A DNA stretch of 64,000 nt from Actinobacteria bacterium IMCC26103 (GTDB lineage Bacteria > Actinomycetota > Actinomycetes > Nanopelagicales > Nanopelagicaceae), in NCBI GenBank assembly GCA_002284875.1, contig CP015604.1, positions 1,178,001-1,242,000 of the forward strand. The letters are read 5' to 3'. Shown piece after piece: positions 8,545 to 17,906 of the stretch. A program made the position numbers and the translations under genes. Within the stretch, counting starts at the first letter, position 1. Each line of letters starts with the position of its first letter. The notes under the pieces were generated by a model that worked only from the letters and a program-made list of their open reading frames with translations, made no database searches and was not told where the DNA came from.

Positions 8545-9456
8545 ATGAGCCACCGTATGCCATTTACTCCATCGCCTGAAGTTGCAGCAGCTCTGGCTGA
8601 AGGACGTCCCATCGTTGCACTGGAATCGACGATTATTAGCCATGGCCTACCGCGCCCGCAGAATTTAGAAGTTGCACGTGAAGTCGAAGATATCGTCCGC
8701 GATCACGGCGCTGTGCCAGCAACTATCGCCGTGCTTGATGGCGTTGTACATATTGGCTTAACCGATGACCAATTAAAAGAGATAGCCAATCGCGATGACA
8801 TCGCCAAAGCCTCAAGTCGTGATCTGGCGATTATTGCGGCAAGTGGAAAATCTGCAGCGACAACTGTTGCCGCAACCGCTCATTTAGCCGCCCTTGCCGG
8901 CATTCGCGTATTTGCAACTGGTGGATTAGGTGGCGTACATCGCGATGCCAATGAAACTTTTGATGAATCCGCCGATTTAACTGCGCTATCGCAATTAGAT
9001 ATCACCGTTGTCTGTGCCGGGGTCAAATCAATATTAGATATTGCAGCAACCTTAGAACGCCTGGAAACTTTAGCAATCGGCGTAGTTGGCTATAAAACCA
9101 TCGCCTTCCCTGGCTTCTACCTAACTGATTCTGGCTTTACCATCGAACACCAAGTAAATAGCCCAGCGGAAATCGCCAAGATAATCCATGCCCGGGAATC
9201 TCTGCGCACAAATAAGAGTGCGCTAGTTGTGGCAAATCCGGTAAAACACGAGATGGATCGCAAGCGCCATGATGCGATTTTAAAAAGTGGGCTAGCCAGT
9301 GCGCGCAAAGCTGGAATCATTGGCAAAGCGGTAACACCATTCTTGCTTGAGTATTTCCATACTGCCAGCGAAGGTGAATCGCTATCGGTTAATATCGAAA
9401 TTATTAAATCCAATTCAGCGCTTGCAGCTGATATTGCGGTAGCAAAGCAGCGCTAA
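8545..9456 (+). CDS. psuG: Pseudouridine-5'-phosphate glycosidase
   Basis: Splits pseudouridine 5'-phosphate into uracil and ribose 5-phosphate, recycling modified nucleosides from RNA turnover. The 303-residue protein has ALESTIISHGLP (25-36) with Glu27, Lys88 and Lys161, which match the catalytic Glu and two Lys of the E. coli enzyme, and the ATGGLGGVHR loop. The frame is open from 8431, but that start lies inside the divergent neighbour. The ATG at 8545 fits family N-termini and follows a G-rich AAGGTTGGGG. psuK follows with touching stop and start codons (TAAATG), so translation is probably coupled. Confidence 0.95.
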   Translation: MSHRMPFTPSPEVAAALAEGRPIVALESTIISHGLPRPQNLEVAREVEDIVRDHGAVPATIAVLDGVVHIGLTDDQLKEIANRDDIAKASSRDLAIIAASGKSAATTVAATAHLAALAGIRVFATGGLGGVHRDANETFDESADLTALSQLDITVVCAGVKSILDIAATLERLETLAIGVVGYKTIAFPGFYLTDSGFTIEHQVNSPAEIAKIIHARESLRTNKSALVVANPVKHEMDRKRHDAILKSGLASARKAGIIGKAVTPFLLEYFHTASEGESLSVNIEIIKSNSALAADIAVAKQR

Positions 9457-10362
9457 ATGTCAGTTCATGTGCTCTGCATCGGTGATGTCATGCTCGATGT
9501 AATTGCCCGTATTGAAGTTGCTCCCGAAAAAATTAACTACGGCAGCGACACCGCAAGTCTAATCAGCACCGGTGGTGGTGGTGGCGCCGGCAACGTTGCA
9601 GCATGGCTTACCCGCACAAGTGCACGCAGCACCATTGTTAGCCATGTAGGCGATGACCCAGCCGGTGGTGTGCTGAAAGCAGAATTTGATGCGTTAGGTG
9701 TGGCCCATCAAAATTTGGTTATTCAAGGCCAACCATCAGGTGTTGTCGTTGTCTTGGTTGATTCATCAGGTGAGCGCACCATGTTTCCGGACAAGGGCGC
9801 CAACTCACTACTGCAAGTATCTGATCTGCCAGATTTAGCTGGCTTTCAAGCCGTATATATCTCTGGTTATGCCTTTTTAAATCCCTTGGCCCGCCCTGCG
9901 GTTTTAGCGATGATTGAAAAGATTCGCGAAGATGGCATACCGATTTACTTTGATCCTGCATCAGTTGGGGCGATGAAGGAAGTCACAGATAAAGAGCTTC
10001 ACCAATGGTTTGCGCTAATGAACGTGCTCTTACTAAATGAAGAAGAATCGATTTATCTAACTGGTTCAGTAGATATCGAGCGCGCCCTTGATTATTTATT
10101 AGAATATTCTGAAGTAGTTGTAATCAAACGCGGCTCACTAGGTGCTATCGCTAAAGCCCGTGGCTATGACTCAATCAGCGTTGCGGCTATTGCGACCTCA
10201 GTCATTGATACAACTGGAGCCGGAGATAGTTTTGCCGCGGGATTTATTGCAGCATTTGCCGCAAAACACGATTTAACGGCAGCCTTATCGGCCGGAACTG
10301 AATTAGCGGCTGGATGTGTTGCAATCGTTGGTGGCAGACCGCGTGTAGGTACCGCAATTTAG
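9457..10362 (+). CDS. psuK: PfkB-family kinase, probable pseudouridine kinase
   Basis: Ribokinase/PfkB-fold sugar kinase of 301 residues. The N-terminal glycine-rich segment (about 40-52, GGGGGAGNVAAWL) and the C-terminal anion-hole motif DTTGAGDSFAAGF are diagnostic. Direct fusion to the psuG stop codon makes pseudouridine kinase (pseudouridine to pseudouridine 5'-phosphate, the substrate of PsuG) the best assignment. By sequence alone it could be another nucleoside or sugar kinase. No pseudouridine importer is adjacent. Confidence 0.85.
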   Translation: MSVHVLCIGDVMLDVIARIEVAPEKINYGSDTASLISTGGGGGAGNVAAWLTRTSARSTIVSHVGDDPAGGVLKAEFDALGVAHQNLVIQGQPSGVVVVLVDSSGERTMFPDKGANSLLQVSDLPDLAGFQAVYISGYAFLNPLARPAVLAMIEKIREDGIPIYFDPASVGAMKEVTDKELHQWFALMNVLLLNEEESIYLTGSVDIERALDYLLEYSEVVVIKRGSLGAIAKARGYDSISVAAIATSVIDTTGAGDSFAAGFIAAFAAKHDLTAALSAGTELAAGCVAIVGGRPRVGTAI

Positions 10363-10387
10363 CTAGTTCACTTGGCAGAATGCCCGC

Positions 10388-11908
10388 ATGGCAACGAAGA
10401 AGGCGACGACCAAGGCGAAGAAGGCCGTTGATCCAAAGCCTGGTGAATATCCCGGCAAGATCGTTGATATCGATGTCTCATCTGAAATGTCAGAATCATT
10501 TTTGGAATATGCGTATTCGGTTATTTATTCGCGTGCGCTTCCTGATGCGCGCGATGGTTTAAAACCAGTTCACCGCCGCATCTTGCACCAGATGGCTGAT
10601 ATGGGTCTTCGCCCAGAACGTGGCCATGTAAAGAGCGCGCGTGTTGTGGGTGAAGTAATGGGTAAGTTGCACCCACACGGTGACTCTGCAATTTACGATG
10701 CACTTGTACGTATGGCGCAATCTTTTTCCATGCAGGTTCCGCTAATTGATGGCCATGGAAACTTCGGTTCTCTAGATTCGGGCCCTGCCGCAATGCGTTA
10801 TACCGAAGCTCGTTTGGCACAAGCTGCCATGGCGATGGTTGCGGAAGCCGATGAAGATACCGTTGACTTTGGTCCAAATTACGATGGCCAATTACTAGAA
10901 CCACTTGTACTGCCCGCCGCATATCCGAACTTGCTCGTAAATGGCGGTTCCGGAATTGCAGTTGGTATGGCCACCAACATGGCACCACATAATTTGGGTG
11001 AAGTAATTGCCGCAACGAAGTTCTTAATTGAAAATCCTAAGGCAACGCTAAATCAATTGATGAAACATATCCCTGGCCCCGACTTTCCAACTGGTGGCGA
11101 ACTAGTTGGCGCTGAAGGTGTGCGCGAGGCATATGCCACCGGCAAAGGTTCATTTAAGGTGCGCGCAACGGTTGAAATTAGCAAAGTTACATCTCGCAAG
11201 ATGGGTATCACCATCAAAGAGCTGCCCTTTAATATCGGCCCAGAAAAAGTTGTAGAACGTATTGCAGATTTGGCCAAGGCGAAGAAGATTCAAGGTATTT
11301 CAGACATCATCGATCTAACTGATGGTCAGACTGGCACTAACGTGGTTATCGAGCTTAAGAATGGCTTTGAGCCTGAAGCGGTTCTCGAACAACTCTTTAA
11401 GTTGACTCCGATGGAAGATGCCTTTGCTATCAACGCAGTTGCACTAGTTAAGGGCCGCCCCCAGACTCTGGGCCTTAAAGAATTACTTCAAGTCTTTATC
11501 GATCACCGCATTGAGGTTGTGCGTCGTCGCTCTGAATACCGAAAAGCGAAAGCGGAAGGCCGCCTATCAATGGTCGATGGCCTGCTTAAAGCGATCATCG
11601 ATATCGATAAGGTAATCAAAATTATTCGCGGTAGCGATGATGCAGCCGCTGCCAAAGAGAAGTTGATCAAAGACTTCAAATTAAATGATGAGCAAGCCAC
11701 CTATATCTTGGATATGCCGCTGCGTCGTTTAACCAAGATGAGCAAACTAGAACTTGAGACCGAGCAGAAAGAACTTAAAGCAACGATCACCGCTTTAACC
11801 ACACTTCTTAAATCTGAGGAAAGTATCAAGGCACAAGTTGCCACAGAGCTGACCGCAGTCGGTAAATCATTTGCAACCCCGCGTCGCACACGAATTGGCG
11901 CTGCTTAA
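10388..11908 (+). CDS. parC: DNA topoisomerase IV subunit A lacking the C-terminal domain
   Basis: The A subunit of type IIA topoisomerase makes the double-strand break with its active tyrosine. Seen in 506 residues: a Lys/Ala-rich N-terminus (1-16), the winged-helix region with HPHGDSAIYDALVRMAQ (quinolone positions Ser100 and Asp104), active-site Tyr138 in AAMRYTEAR, the tower, and the coiled coil and C-gate ending near the TPRRTRI segment. The protein stops there. The beta-pinwheel C-terminal domain (roughly 300 residues in relatives) is absent, and only 37 bases separate the stop from the next gene, so it is not hidden by a frameshift. The partner parE lies nearby on the other strand. ParC is preferred to GyrA because of that parE. 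Confidence 0.9.
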   Translation: MATKKATTKAKKAVDPKPGEYPGKIVDIDVSSEMSESFLEYAYSVIYSRALPDARDGLKPVHRRILHQMADMGLRPERGHVKSARVVGEVMGKLHPHGDSAIYDALVRMAQSFSMQVPLIDGHGNFGSLDSGPAAMRYTEARLAQAAMAMVAEADEDTVDFGPNYDGQLLEPLVLPAAYPNLLVNGGSGIAVGMATNMAPHNLGEVIAATKFLIENPKATLNQLMKHIPGPDFPTGGELVGAEGVREAYATGKGSFKVRATVEISKVTSRKMGITIKELPFNIGPEKVVERIADLAKAKKIQGISDIIDLTDGQTGTNVVIELKNGFEPEAVLEQLFKLTPMEDAFAINAVALVKGRPQTLGLKELLQVFIDHRIEVVRRRSEYRKAKAEGRLSMVDGLLKAIIDIDKVIKIIRGSDDAAAAKEKLIKDFKLNDEQATYILDMPLRRLTKMSKLELETEQKELKATITALTTLLKSEESIKAQVATELTAVGKSFATPRRTRIGAA

Positions 11909-11945
11909 TTTCGTTTAACTTCAGCACTGTGGGAGACTTGCTCAA

Positions 11946-13544
11946 ATGATCTCCACAAGTGCTCTAGAACTTCGCGCAGGCGCGCGCCTACTTGTTTCAG
12001 GGGTCTCAGTTCGCATCAACCACGGAGATCGCATCGGTTTCGTTGGGCGAAATGGTGCTGGAAAATCAACGCTTGCCAAAGTATTAGCCGGTGAAACACT
12101 TCCTGCAGGCGGCGCTGTGCAACGCACAGGCAAAATTGGTTACCTGCCGCAAGATCCCCGTACTGGTGAAGATCAAGGCACTGTTATCGAAAGAATTTTA
12201 TCGGCGCGTGATTTAGATCAGATCGCAGCACGCATGACCCAAGTCGAAGAAGAGATGGCCACAACTGAAGGTGCAGCACTTGAAAAAGCGATGGAGCGTT
12301 ACACCCGCGTTGATGCCGAATTTCAAGCCGCCGGCGGATATGCCGCAACTGCGGAAGCTGAAGCGATCGCAACCTCCCTTGGCGTATCGGAAGCAGTCTT
12401 TGGCAATCAGCTCGACACGTTATCTGGCGGTCAGCGCCGTCGCATTGAACTGGCTCGCATTCTCTTTTCAGGTGCTGAAACTTTATTGCTCGATGAGCCA
12501 ACCAACCACTTGGATGCTGACTCAATCATCTGGCTGCGCAATTACTTAAGCACTTACTCAGGTGGGCTAGTAATCATCTCTCACGATGTAAACCTGATCG
12601 AACAAGTTGTAAACAAAGTCTTCTATATCGATGGCAACCGTAACGTGATCGATGTCTATAACTTGGGCTGGAAGCAGTACTTATTGCAACGCGAACAAGA
12701 TGAACATCGCCGTAAGAAAGAACGCGCCAACGCCGAGAAGAAGGCGGAAATTCTGCAGAAGCAAGGCGAGAAAATGCGCGCCAAAGCATCTAAGGCAACT
12801 GCAGCTCAAGGCATGTTACGTCGCGCCGAAAAACTTCGTTCATCCCTTGATGATGTGCGCGTTAAAGATAAGGTTGCCAAGTTGCGTTTCCCCACGCCTG
12901 CTCCGTGTGGCAAGACTCCCCTATCGGGTGAAGAACTATCTAAGAACTATGGCTCACTTGAAATCTTTACCGACGTTTCTTGCGTTATCGATAAGGGTTC
13001 CCGCGTTGTTATCTTGGGTCTAAATGGTGCCGGTAAAACTACTCTTCTAAAGATTCTGGCCAATCAACTTGAATCCGATACCGGCAAGGTTGAACATGGC
13101 CACGGGCTAAAACTTGGTTACTATGCCCAGGAACATGAAATGCTCGACTTCGATCGCACAATTCTAGAAAATATGATGTCTTCTAAAGATGACTTACGCG
13201 AACCTGAAGCCCGTAACGTACTTGGTTCATTCTTATTCGTTGGCGATGATGTTCATAAACCAGTTAAAGTCTTATCTGGTGGCGAGCGAACACGTTTAGC
13301 CCTGGCTACTCTCGTTGTCTCGGCCGCAAACGTACTTCTGCTTGATGAGCCAACAAATAACTTAGATCCGGCATCTCGTGAGGAAATCCTGGGCGCACTT
13401 GGTGAATATCAAGGCGCGGTGATCATGGTCTCGCACGATGAAGGTGCAGTTCAGGCGCTGAAGCCAGAGCGAGTGATTTTGCTACCTGATGGCGATGAGG
13501 ATATTTGGAAAGATGAATACTTCGATTTGGTTGCAATCGATTAA
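11946..13544 (+). CDS. ABC-F family ATPase
   Basis: A soluble protein of 532 residues with two ABC ATPase cassettes and no membrane segment. The first has Walker A GRNGAGKST, signature LSGGQRRRIELA and Walker B LLLDEPTNHLD; the second has GLNGAGKTT, LSGGERTRLALA and LLLDEPTNNLD. A charged helical linker rich in Lys, Glu and Ala lies between them (about 240-300). ABC-F proteins act on ribosomes in translation quality control or antibiotic protection. The N-terminus (MISTSALELRAGARLLVSGV) matches the common actinobacterial housekeeping type; a specific role is not assigned. It lies between parC and the convergent parE (7-base gap). Confidence 0.92.
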   Translation: MISTSALELRAGARLLVSGVSVRINHGDRIGFVGRNGAGKSTLAKVLAGETLPAGGAVQRTGKIGYLPQDPRTGEDQGTVIERILSARDLDQIAARMTQVEEEMATTEGAALEKAMERYTRVDAEFQAAGGYAATAEAEAIATSLGVSEAVFGNQLDTLSGGQRRRIELARILFSGAETLLLDEPTNHLDADSIIWLRNYLSTYSGGLVIISHDVNLIEQVVNKVFYIDGNRNVIDVYNLGWKQYLLQREQDEHRRKKERANAEKKAEILQKQGEKMRAKASKATAAQGMLRRAEKLRSSLDDVRVKDKVAKLRFPTPAPCGKTPLSGEELSKNYGSLEIFTDVSCVIDKGSRVVILGLNGAGKTTLLKILANQLESDTGKVEHGHGLKLGYYAQEHEMLDFDRTILENMMSSKDDLREPEARNVLGSFLFVGDDVHKPVKVLSGGERTRLALATLVVSAANVLLLDEPTNNLDPASREEILGALGEYQGAVIMVSHDEGAVQALKPERVILLPDGDEDIWKDEYFDLVAID

Positions 13545-13551
13545 TTGAGAG

Positions 13552-15666
13552 TTAAGCGTCGATCCGATCGCGATCGATTTCGGCAGTTGAGATAAATTCT
13601 TTACGTGGAGCAACATCATTGCCCATCAATAGCTCGAACATGGCCTCGGCTGCCGCTGCATCAGAGATAGTTATGCGGCGCAAGGTACGAGCATCTGGAT
13701 CCATAGTGGTCTCGCGGAGCTGATCGGCATCCATTTCACCAAGACCTTTGTAACGCTGAATTGGTTCTTTCCACTTCTTGCCAGACTTCTTTAAATCAGC
13801 GGTTAATTTCTTCATCTCATCATCTGAGTATGTGTAGATGTATTCGCCTTTTTTGCCGCCGCCACCCATTAACTCAATGCGGTGCAGCGGTGGAATCGCA
13901 GCAAAGACGCGACCATCATCGATCATCGGCTTCATATAGCGATATAAAAGAGTTAGCAATAGACAGCGGATATGCGCGCCATCAACGTCCGCATCTGACA
14001 TCAAGATGATGCGGCCGTAACGAGCATCGGCTAGTTCAAATGATTTGCCAGATCCTGCACCAATTACCTGAATAATCGAAGCGCATTCTGAGTTATCGAG
14101 CATCTGCGAAAGTGATGCTTTTTGTACGTTTAGGATCTTGCCGCGAATTGGCAGAATTGCTTGGAATTCTGAGTTACGTGCCGCCTTTGTGGTGCCCAGG
14201 GCTGAATCACCTTCGACGATCAAGAGCTCGGTACGAGTTACATCTTCAGAGCGACAATCAGATAGCTTTGTTGGCAAGGCAGATGATTCCAGGGCGTTCT
14301 TGCGACGCTGTAAATCTTTGTGAGTGCGAGCAGAAATTCGTGTTCGTGATGCCGCCGCAACCTTTTCCATAATCAGGCGGCCATTGGCCTTATCAATCCG
14401 GCGCGTAGTGTTAAAGAACTCTTTTAACTTATCGGCAACAACGGCAGAGACGATACGAGTTGCTGCGGCTGTACCTAGAACTTCCTTGGTCTGTCCTTCA
14501 AACTGCGGCTCTGACATACGTACAGTAACAACTGCGGTGAGACCTTCCATGATGTCATCTTTAATAACATCGGCTTCATTCTTCTTGAGAGTTGCGCTGG
14601 CGCGCAGGGCTTCGTTAAATGCTTTGGTGATCGCGCGTTCAAAACCTTGGACGTGCGTTCCACCTTTAGGGGTGGCGATGATATTTACGAAGGAAGATAA
14701 GGTGGCATCAAAGCCATTGCCCCATTTCATCGCAATATCTACTTCCATATCGCGTTCTACTTCAGTTGAAACCATATGACCCTTGTCGTCTAAGACAGGG
14801 ACGGTCTCTTGGTAATGGCCAGAACCATAAATTCGGATTACTTCACCGACTGGTTCATCAGGTTGTAAGAATTCGCAGAACTCGGAGATTCCGCCTTTGT
14901 GATAGAAAGTCTGATTTGTCGCAGCTTTTGTGCGGTTATCGTTAACGATTAGCGTCAGGCCCGGAACCAAGAATGAGGTCTGGCGGGCGCGAGCGTAAAC
15001 TTCTTCGATATCTAGGCTGGCTTCCTTCAAGAATATCTGGCGATCAGACCACCACTTGATGCGCGTGCCGGTTACTTTTGCGGAAACTTTGCCGATTGTG
15101 CGCAGACCCGATTGCGGCGTGAACTCTGCTTTTGGTCCATCACCATCGAAAATACCAGCGACGCCACGTTTAAATGACATCCAGTAAATCTTTCCATTGC
15201 GATCTACTTCAGCATCAAGGCGTTCAGCAAGTGCGTTTACAACAGATGCACCCACGCCATGCAGACCACCGGATGCAGCATAAGAACCGCCACCGAATTT
15301 TCCACCAGCATGCAATTTAGTAAGTACAACTTCAACGCCAGTTAAACCAGTCTTAGGTTCTTTATCTACCGGAATACCGCGCCCATCATCGTGTACTTCA
15401 ACTGAGCCATCTGCTTCTAAGTTGATCTCAATTTTCTTACAGTGGCCAGCTAAAGATTCATCAACTGAGTTATCAATGATTTCCCATAAGCAATGCATCA
15501 AGCCGCGTGAATCAGTTGAACCGATATACATTCCGGGGCGCTTGCGAACGGCATCTAAGCCTTCAAGTACTGCTAAATCTTTGGCGGTATAAGAATCTGG
15601 GGCGTCGCCGATAGCAGTGAGATCTAGCTGATCTCCAGCATCGTCTGAACTTTTCTTTACCGCCAC
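13552..15666 (-). CDS. parE: DNA topoisomerase IV subunit B
   Basis: ATPase subunit of topoisomerase IV, 704 residues. The GHKL ATPase domain shows YIGST (47-51), WEIIDNSVDE with catalytic Glu62, and DDGRGIPV (93-100), then the ATP lid HAGGKFGGGSYAASGGLHGVGASVVNALA region. The TOPRIM part has EGDSAL and DADVDGAHI, and the C-terminus has RYKGLGEMD. Length and the type of GHKL and TOPRIM segments fit both GyrB and ParE; the nearby parC points to ParE. Its partner ParC lacks a C-terminal DNA-wrapping domain, which may change how the complex recognises crossovers. Confidence 0.9.
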   Translation of the reverse strand: MAVKKSSDDAGDQLDLTAIGDAPDSYTAKDLAVLEGLDAVRKRPGMYIGSTDSRGLMHCLWEIIDNSVDESLAGHCKKIEINLEADGSVEVHDDGRGIPVDKEPKTGLTGVEVVLTKLHAGGKFGGGSYAASGGLHGVGASVVNALAERLDAEVDRNGKIYWMSFKRGVAGIFDGDGPKAEFTPQSGLRTIGKVSAKVTGTRIKWWSDRQIFLKEASLDIEEVYARARQTSFLVPGLTLIVNDNRTKAATNQTFYHKGGISEFCEFLQPDEPVGEVIRIYGSGHYQETVPVLDDKGHMVSTEVERDMEVDIAMKWGNGFDATLSSFVNIIATPKGGTHVQGFERAITKAFNEALRASATLKKNEADVIKDDIMEGLTAVVTVRMSEPQFEGQTKEVLGTAAATRIVSAVVADKLKEFFNTTRRIDKANGRLIMEKVAAASRTRISARTHKDLQRRKNALESSALPTKLSDCRSEDVTRTELLIVEGDSALGTTKAARNSEFQAILPIRGKILNVQKASLSQMLDNSECASIIQVIGAGSGKSFELADARYGRIILMSDADVDGAHIRCLLLTLLYRYMKPMIDDGRVFAAIPPLHRIELMGGGGKKGEYIYTYSDDEMKKLTADLKKSGKKWKEPIQRYKGLGEMDADQLRETTMDPDARTLRRITISDAAAAEAMFELLMGNDVAPRKEFISTAEIDRDRIDA

Positions 15667-15882
15667 GGAGGCAAAGGCTACCGACGCCTTTGCAAAGTAC
15701 TTGCGTGAACGCGCCGAAATAGTCTCAAATATTGGTAATTACCCTAGATCTGGTGTTATCAGGTGTTCTGCAACACAAAATTAACAAGATTTATCGCAAT
15801 ATCTCCTGCGGGGAATATTCAGACATGGTTTGATGTTCCATAGAAGTACTTAACTTCCCACCTAAAGCGAATGGAGAGCGCG

Positions 15883-16095
15883 ATGACCGAGCAAGTAATC
15901 CTCGAATCCACACCTCTTAATGCACTAGATCGTTGCGATCGTTGCGGCGCTCAGGCATATGTGCGAGCAACCCTCGCAACTGGTGGCGAGCTAATGTTCT
16001 GCGCCCATCACGGCAAGGAATACGCTGAAAAGCTAAAGGCAGTAGCAGTTGCGATTCAAGACGAATCAGAACGTCTGGTTGAATCTAAAAACTAA
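15883..16095 (+). CDS. Small zinc-ribbon-like DUF7455 protein
   Basis: A 70-residue protein with LDRCDRCGAQAYVRATLATGGELMFCAHHGKEY (Cys-X2-Cys followed by Cys-X2-His), a likely metal site, and a charged C-terminal helix. This matches the small DUF7455 proteins that are widespread in actinobacteria and usually found beside the primary sigma factor gene; function unknown. An ATG exists at 15871, but GGAG at 15873-15876 is well placed for the ATG at 15883, so that start is chosen. It converges on sigA with a strong shared terminator between them. The 216 bases upstream (shared with parE) hold no other gene. Confidence 0.85.
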   Translation: MTEQVILESTPLNALDRCDRCGAQAYVRATLATGGELMFCAHHGKEYAEKLKAVAVAIQDESERLVESKN

Positions 16096-16107
16096 CTCTT
16101 ATTAAAG

Positions 16108-16143
16108 AAAAACCCTTGGGCCGAATTCGGCTCAAGGGTTTTT
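16108..16143. terminator. Bidirectional rho-independent terminator between DUF7455 gene and sigA
   Basis: A near-perfect hairpin: AAACCCTTG pairs with CAAGGGTTT, extended by GGCCG/CGGCT-type pairs around a GAATTC centre. A-tract on the left and T-tract on the right let it work in both directions, ending the rightward DUF7455 gene and the leftward sigA gene. Confidence 0.92.
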
Positions 16144-16168
16144 CTCTTTTTAAGAAGAGATCCAGTTT

Positions 16169-17842
16169 TTAATCTAGATAATCGCGCAGTGATTGTGAAC
16201 GAGATGGATGGCGCAACTTAGACATCGTCTTAGATTCAATCTGACGGATGCGCTCGCGAGTTACCCCGTGAACCTTGCCGATCTCATCAAGTGTCTTCGG
16301 TTGTCCATCAGTTAGGCCATAACGAGCCTTAATTACATCTGCTTCACGGTTGGTAAGGCCACCTAAGACCTGCATCAACTGTTCTTGCAAGATTGTAAAT
16401 GTCACAGATTCTTCTGGCTTAACCGCTTCAGAGTCTTCAATGAGATCTCCGAATTCTGAATCTCCTTCTTCACCAAGTGGTGTGTGAAGTGAGATTGGTT
16501 CACGTCCGTACTTTTGAACTTCGACAACCTTTTCAGGTGTCATATCAAGTTCTTTGGCTAGTTCTTCAGGTGTTGGTTCGCGACCCAAATCTTGCAACAT
16601 CTGGCGCTGAACGCGTGCCAACTTGTTGATGACTTCAACCATGTGAACTGGAATACGGATGGTTCGCGCCTGGTCTGCCATCGCGCGTGTAATTGCCTGA
16701 CGGATCCACCAAGTGGCGTAAGTAGAGAACTTATAGCCCTTTGTGTAGTCAAACTTTTCAACGGCGCGGATAAGTCCGAGGTTTCCTTCTTGAATTAAGT
16801 CAAGAAATAACATACCGCGACCGGTGTAACGCTTGGCAAGAGAGACAACGAGACGAAGGTTTGCTTCAAGTAAGTGGTTCTTGGCGCGCTTGCCGTCTTC
16901 AACGATCCAATCAAGTTCGCGCTTTAACTTCTTCTCCATCTTCTTATCTGCTTTAAGTGCTTCTTCAGCAAATAAACCGGCTTCGATGCGAGTTGCAAGT
17001 TCTACTTCAAGTTCAGCATTTAGCAGCGCTACGCGGCCAATCTGCTTTAGATAATCCTTAACAGGGTCAGCGGTTGCACCAGCGGTCATAACTGTCTGTG
17101 CTGGGGCATCATCTTCTTCAGATGCTTTTAGCGTAAAGGCATTTTCTTCATTTCCTGATGCTTCTTCCGCCAGGTTTACAACGCGTGGCTGGTTTGATTT
17201 ATCTTCGGCCTCGGTGTCGATAATTTCAGTAACTTCTGCAATAAGAGTTTCGACATCTTCGAGTTCGATTTCTTCAACAACAATTTCATTGCCTTCATCA
17301 TCTAGGACAACTGCTGCCTTGCCGGCCTTTGCAGCAGGTGCAGCAACTGGCTTTGGCTCTTCTTTAGGTGCAATGAGTGCAAGCTGAGCCTTAGAAAGGA
17401 TGCGACTTGGTGCGCCAAGACCGGCCTTACGTGCTTTTTCAATATCCACTGGAAGCGTCTTATCCAAGTGACGCGCTTCTAGGGCCAGCGCCATAAATTC
17501 CTTCTTTACCGCTTTGCGATAATTATCGATTCCGCTTGCCGCAAGAGTTGCAACGATTTCTTTTTGACGCGCAACATCGTTCTTAAGATTTACGAGTTGT
17601 TGGACCTCTTTGGCAGAGAGATCTTTCTTGATTGCAACTTTTACGGGTGCTGCTTTCTTAACAGGTACTGCTTTTTTGGCGGCAACTTTCTTCGCAGGTG
17701 ACTTCTTAGCTGCTGCTTTCTTAACGGACGTTGCATTCTTTGCTACTGCTTTCTTAGCAACTGCCTTTTTAGCAGGAGCAGACTTCTTAGCAGCAGCTTT
17801 GCCGGCCTTTACCTTGTTTTTGAGCGCACTAAATACAGCCAC
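16169..17842 (-). CDS. sigA: Primary RNA polymerase sigma factor (RpoD/SigA/HrdB)
   Basis: The housekeeping sigma factor, 557 residues. Region 1.2 begins at [16 protein letters not shown] (259-274); region 2 has [25 protein letters not shown] and the -10-binding [16 protein letters not shown] (372-387); region 4 ends in the helix-turn-helix [20 protein letters not shown]. Residues 1-75 are a Lys/Ala tail with AAKK/AVKK repeats, and 180-250 is acidic, as in HrdB-type actinobacterial sigma factors. A perfect TATAAT (17911-17916, minus strand) lies at the end of metX, with an inverted repeat in the leader (17871-17890). Confidence 0.97.
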   Translation of the reverse strand: MAVFSALKNKVKAGKAAAKKSAPAKKAVAKKAVAKNATSVKKAAAKKSPAKKVAAKKAVPVKKAAPVKVAIKKDLSAKEVQQLVNLKNDVARQKEIVATLAASGIDNYRKAVKKEFMALALEARHLDKTLPVDIEKARKAGLGAPSRILSKAQLALIAPKEEPKPVAAPAAKAGKAAVVLDDEGNEIVVEEIELEDVETLIAEVTEIIDTEAEDKSNQPRVVNLAEEASGNEENAFTLKASEEDDAPAQTVMTAGATADPVKDYLKQIGRVALLNAELEVELATRIEAGLFAEEALKADKKMEKKLKRELDWIVEDGKRAKNHLLEANLRLVVSLAKRYTGRGMLFLDLIQEGNLGLIRAVEKFDYTKGYKFSTYATWWIRQAITRAMADQARTIRIPVHMVEVINKLARVQRQMLQDLGREPTPEELAKELDMTPEKVVEVQKYGREPISLHTPLGEEGDSEFGDLIEDSEAVKPEESVTFTILQEQLMQVLGGLTNREADVIKARYGLTDGQPKTLDEIGKVHGVTRERIRQIESKTMSKLRHPSRSQSLRDYLD

Positions 17843-17870
17843 AATTATCCTTTGGTTTTTTCGAACTACC

Positions 17871-17890
17871 TTCGAAACTTTTGTTTCGAA
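17871..17890. promoter_or_regulatory. Perfect inverted repeat TTCGAAAC-N4-GTTTCGAA in the sigA leader
   Basis: Eight-base arms flank a four-base T (or A) loop, 29-48 bases before the sigA ATG and downstream of the -10 box. More TTCGAA-like units lie on both sides (TTCGAACTACC at 17860 and TGCTCGAAG at 17893). It could be an operator or an RNA hairpin. It resembles, but does not match, the local LexA box TCGAAC-N4-GTTCGA: each arm has one extra base. Confidence 0.5.
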
Positions 17891-17906
17891 CTGCTCGAAG
17901 CGATAT

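Noticed and set aside
11879-11945. Frameshift as the cause of the short parC
   Set aside because: Only 37 bases separate the stop from the next gene, which is intact in all motifs, so there is no room for a C-terminal domain in any frame.
10388-15666. parC/parE region as a replication origin (gyrA/gyrB-like neighbourhood)
   Set aside because: No dnaA, dnaN or recF and no cluster of DnaA boxes is present.
16169-17842. Lys/Ala repeats in sigA as a separate repeat element
   Set aside because: They are in frame, protein-level repeats known from HrdB-type sigma factors, not a DNA repeat family.
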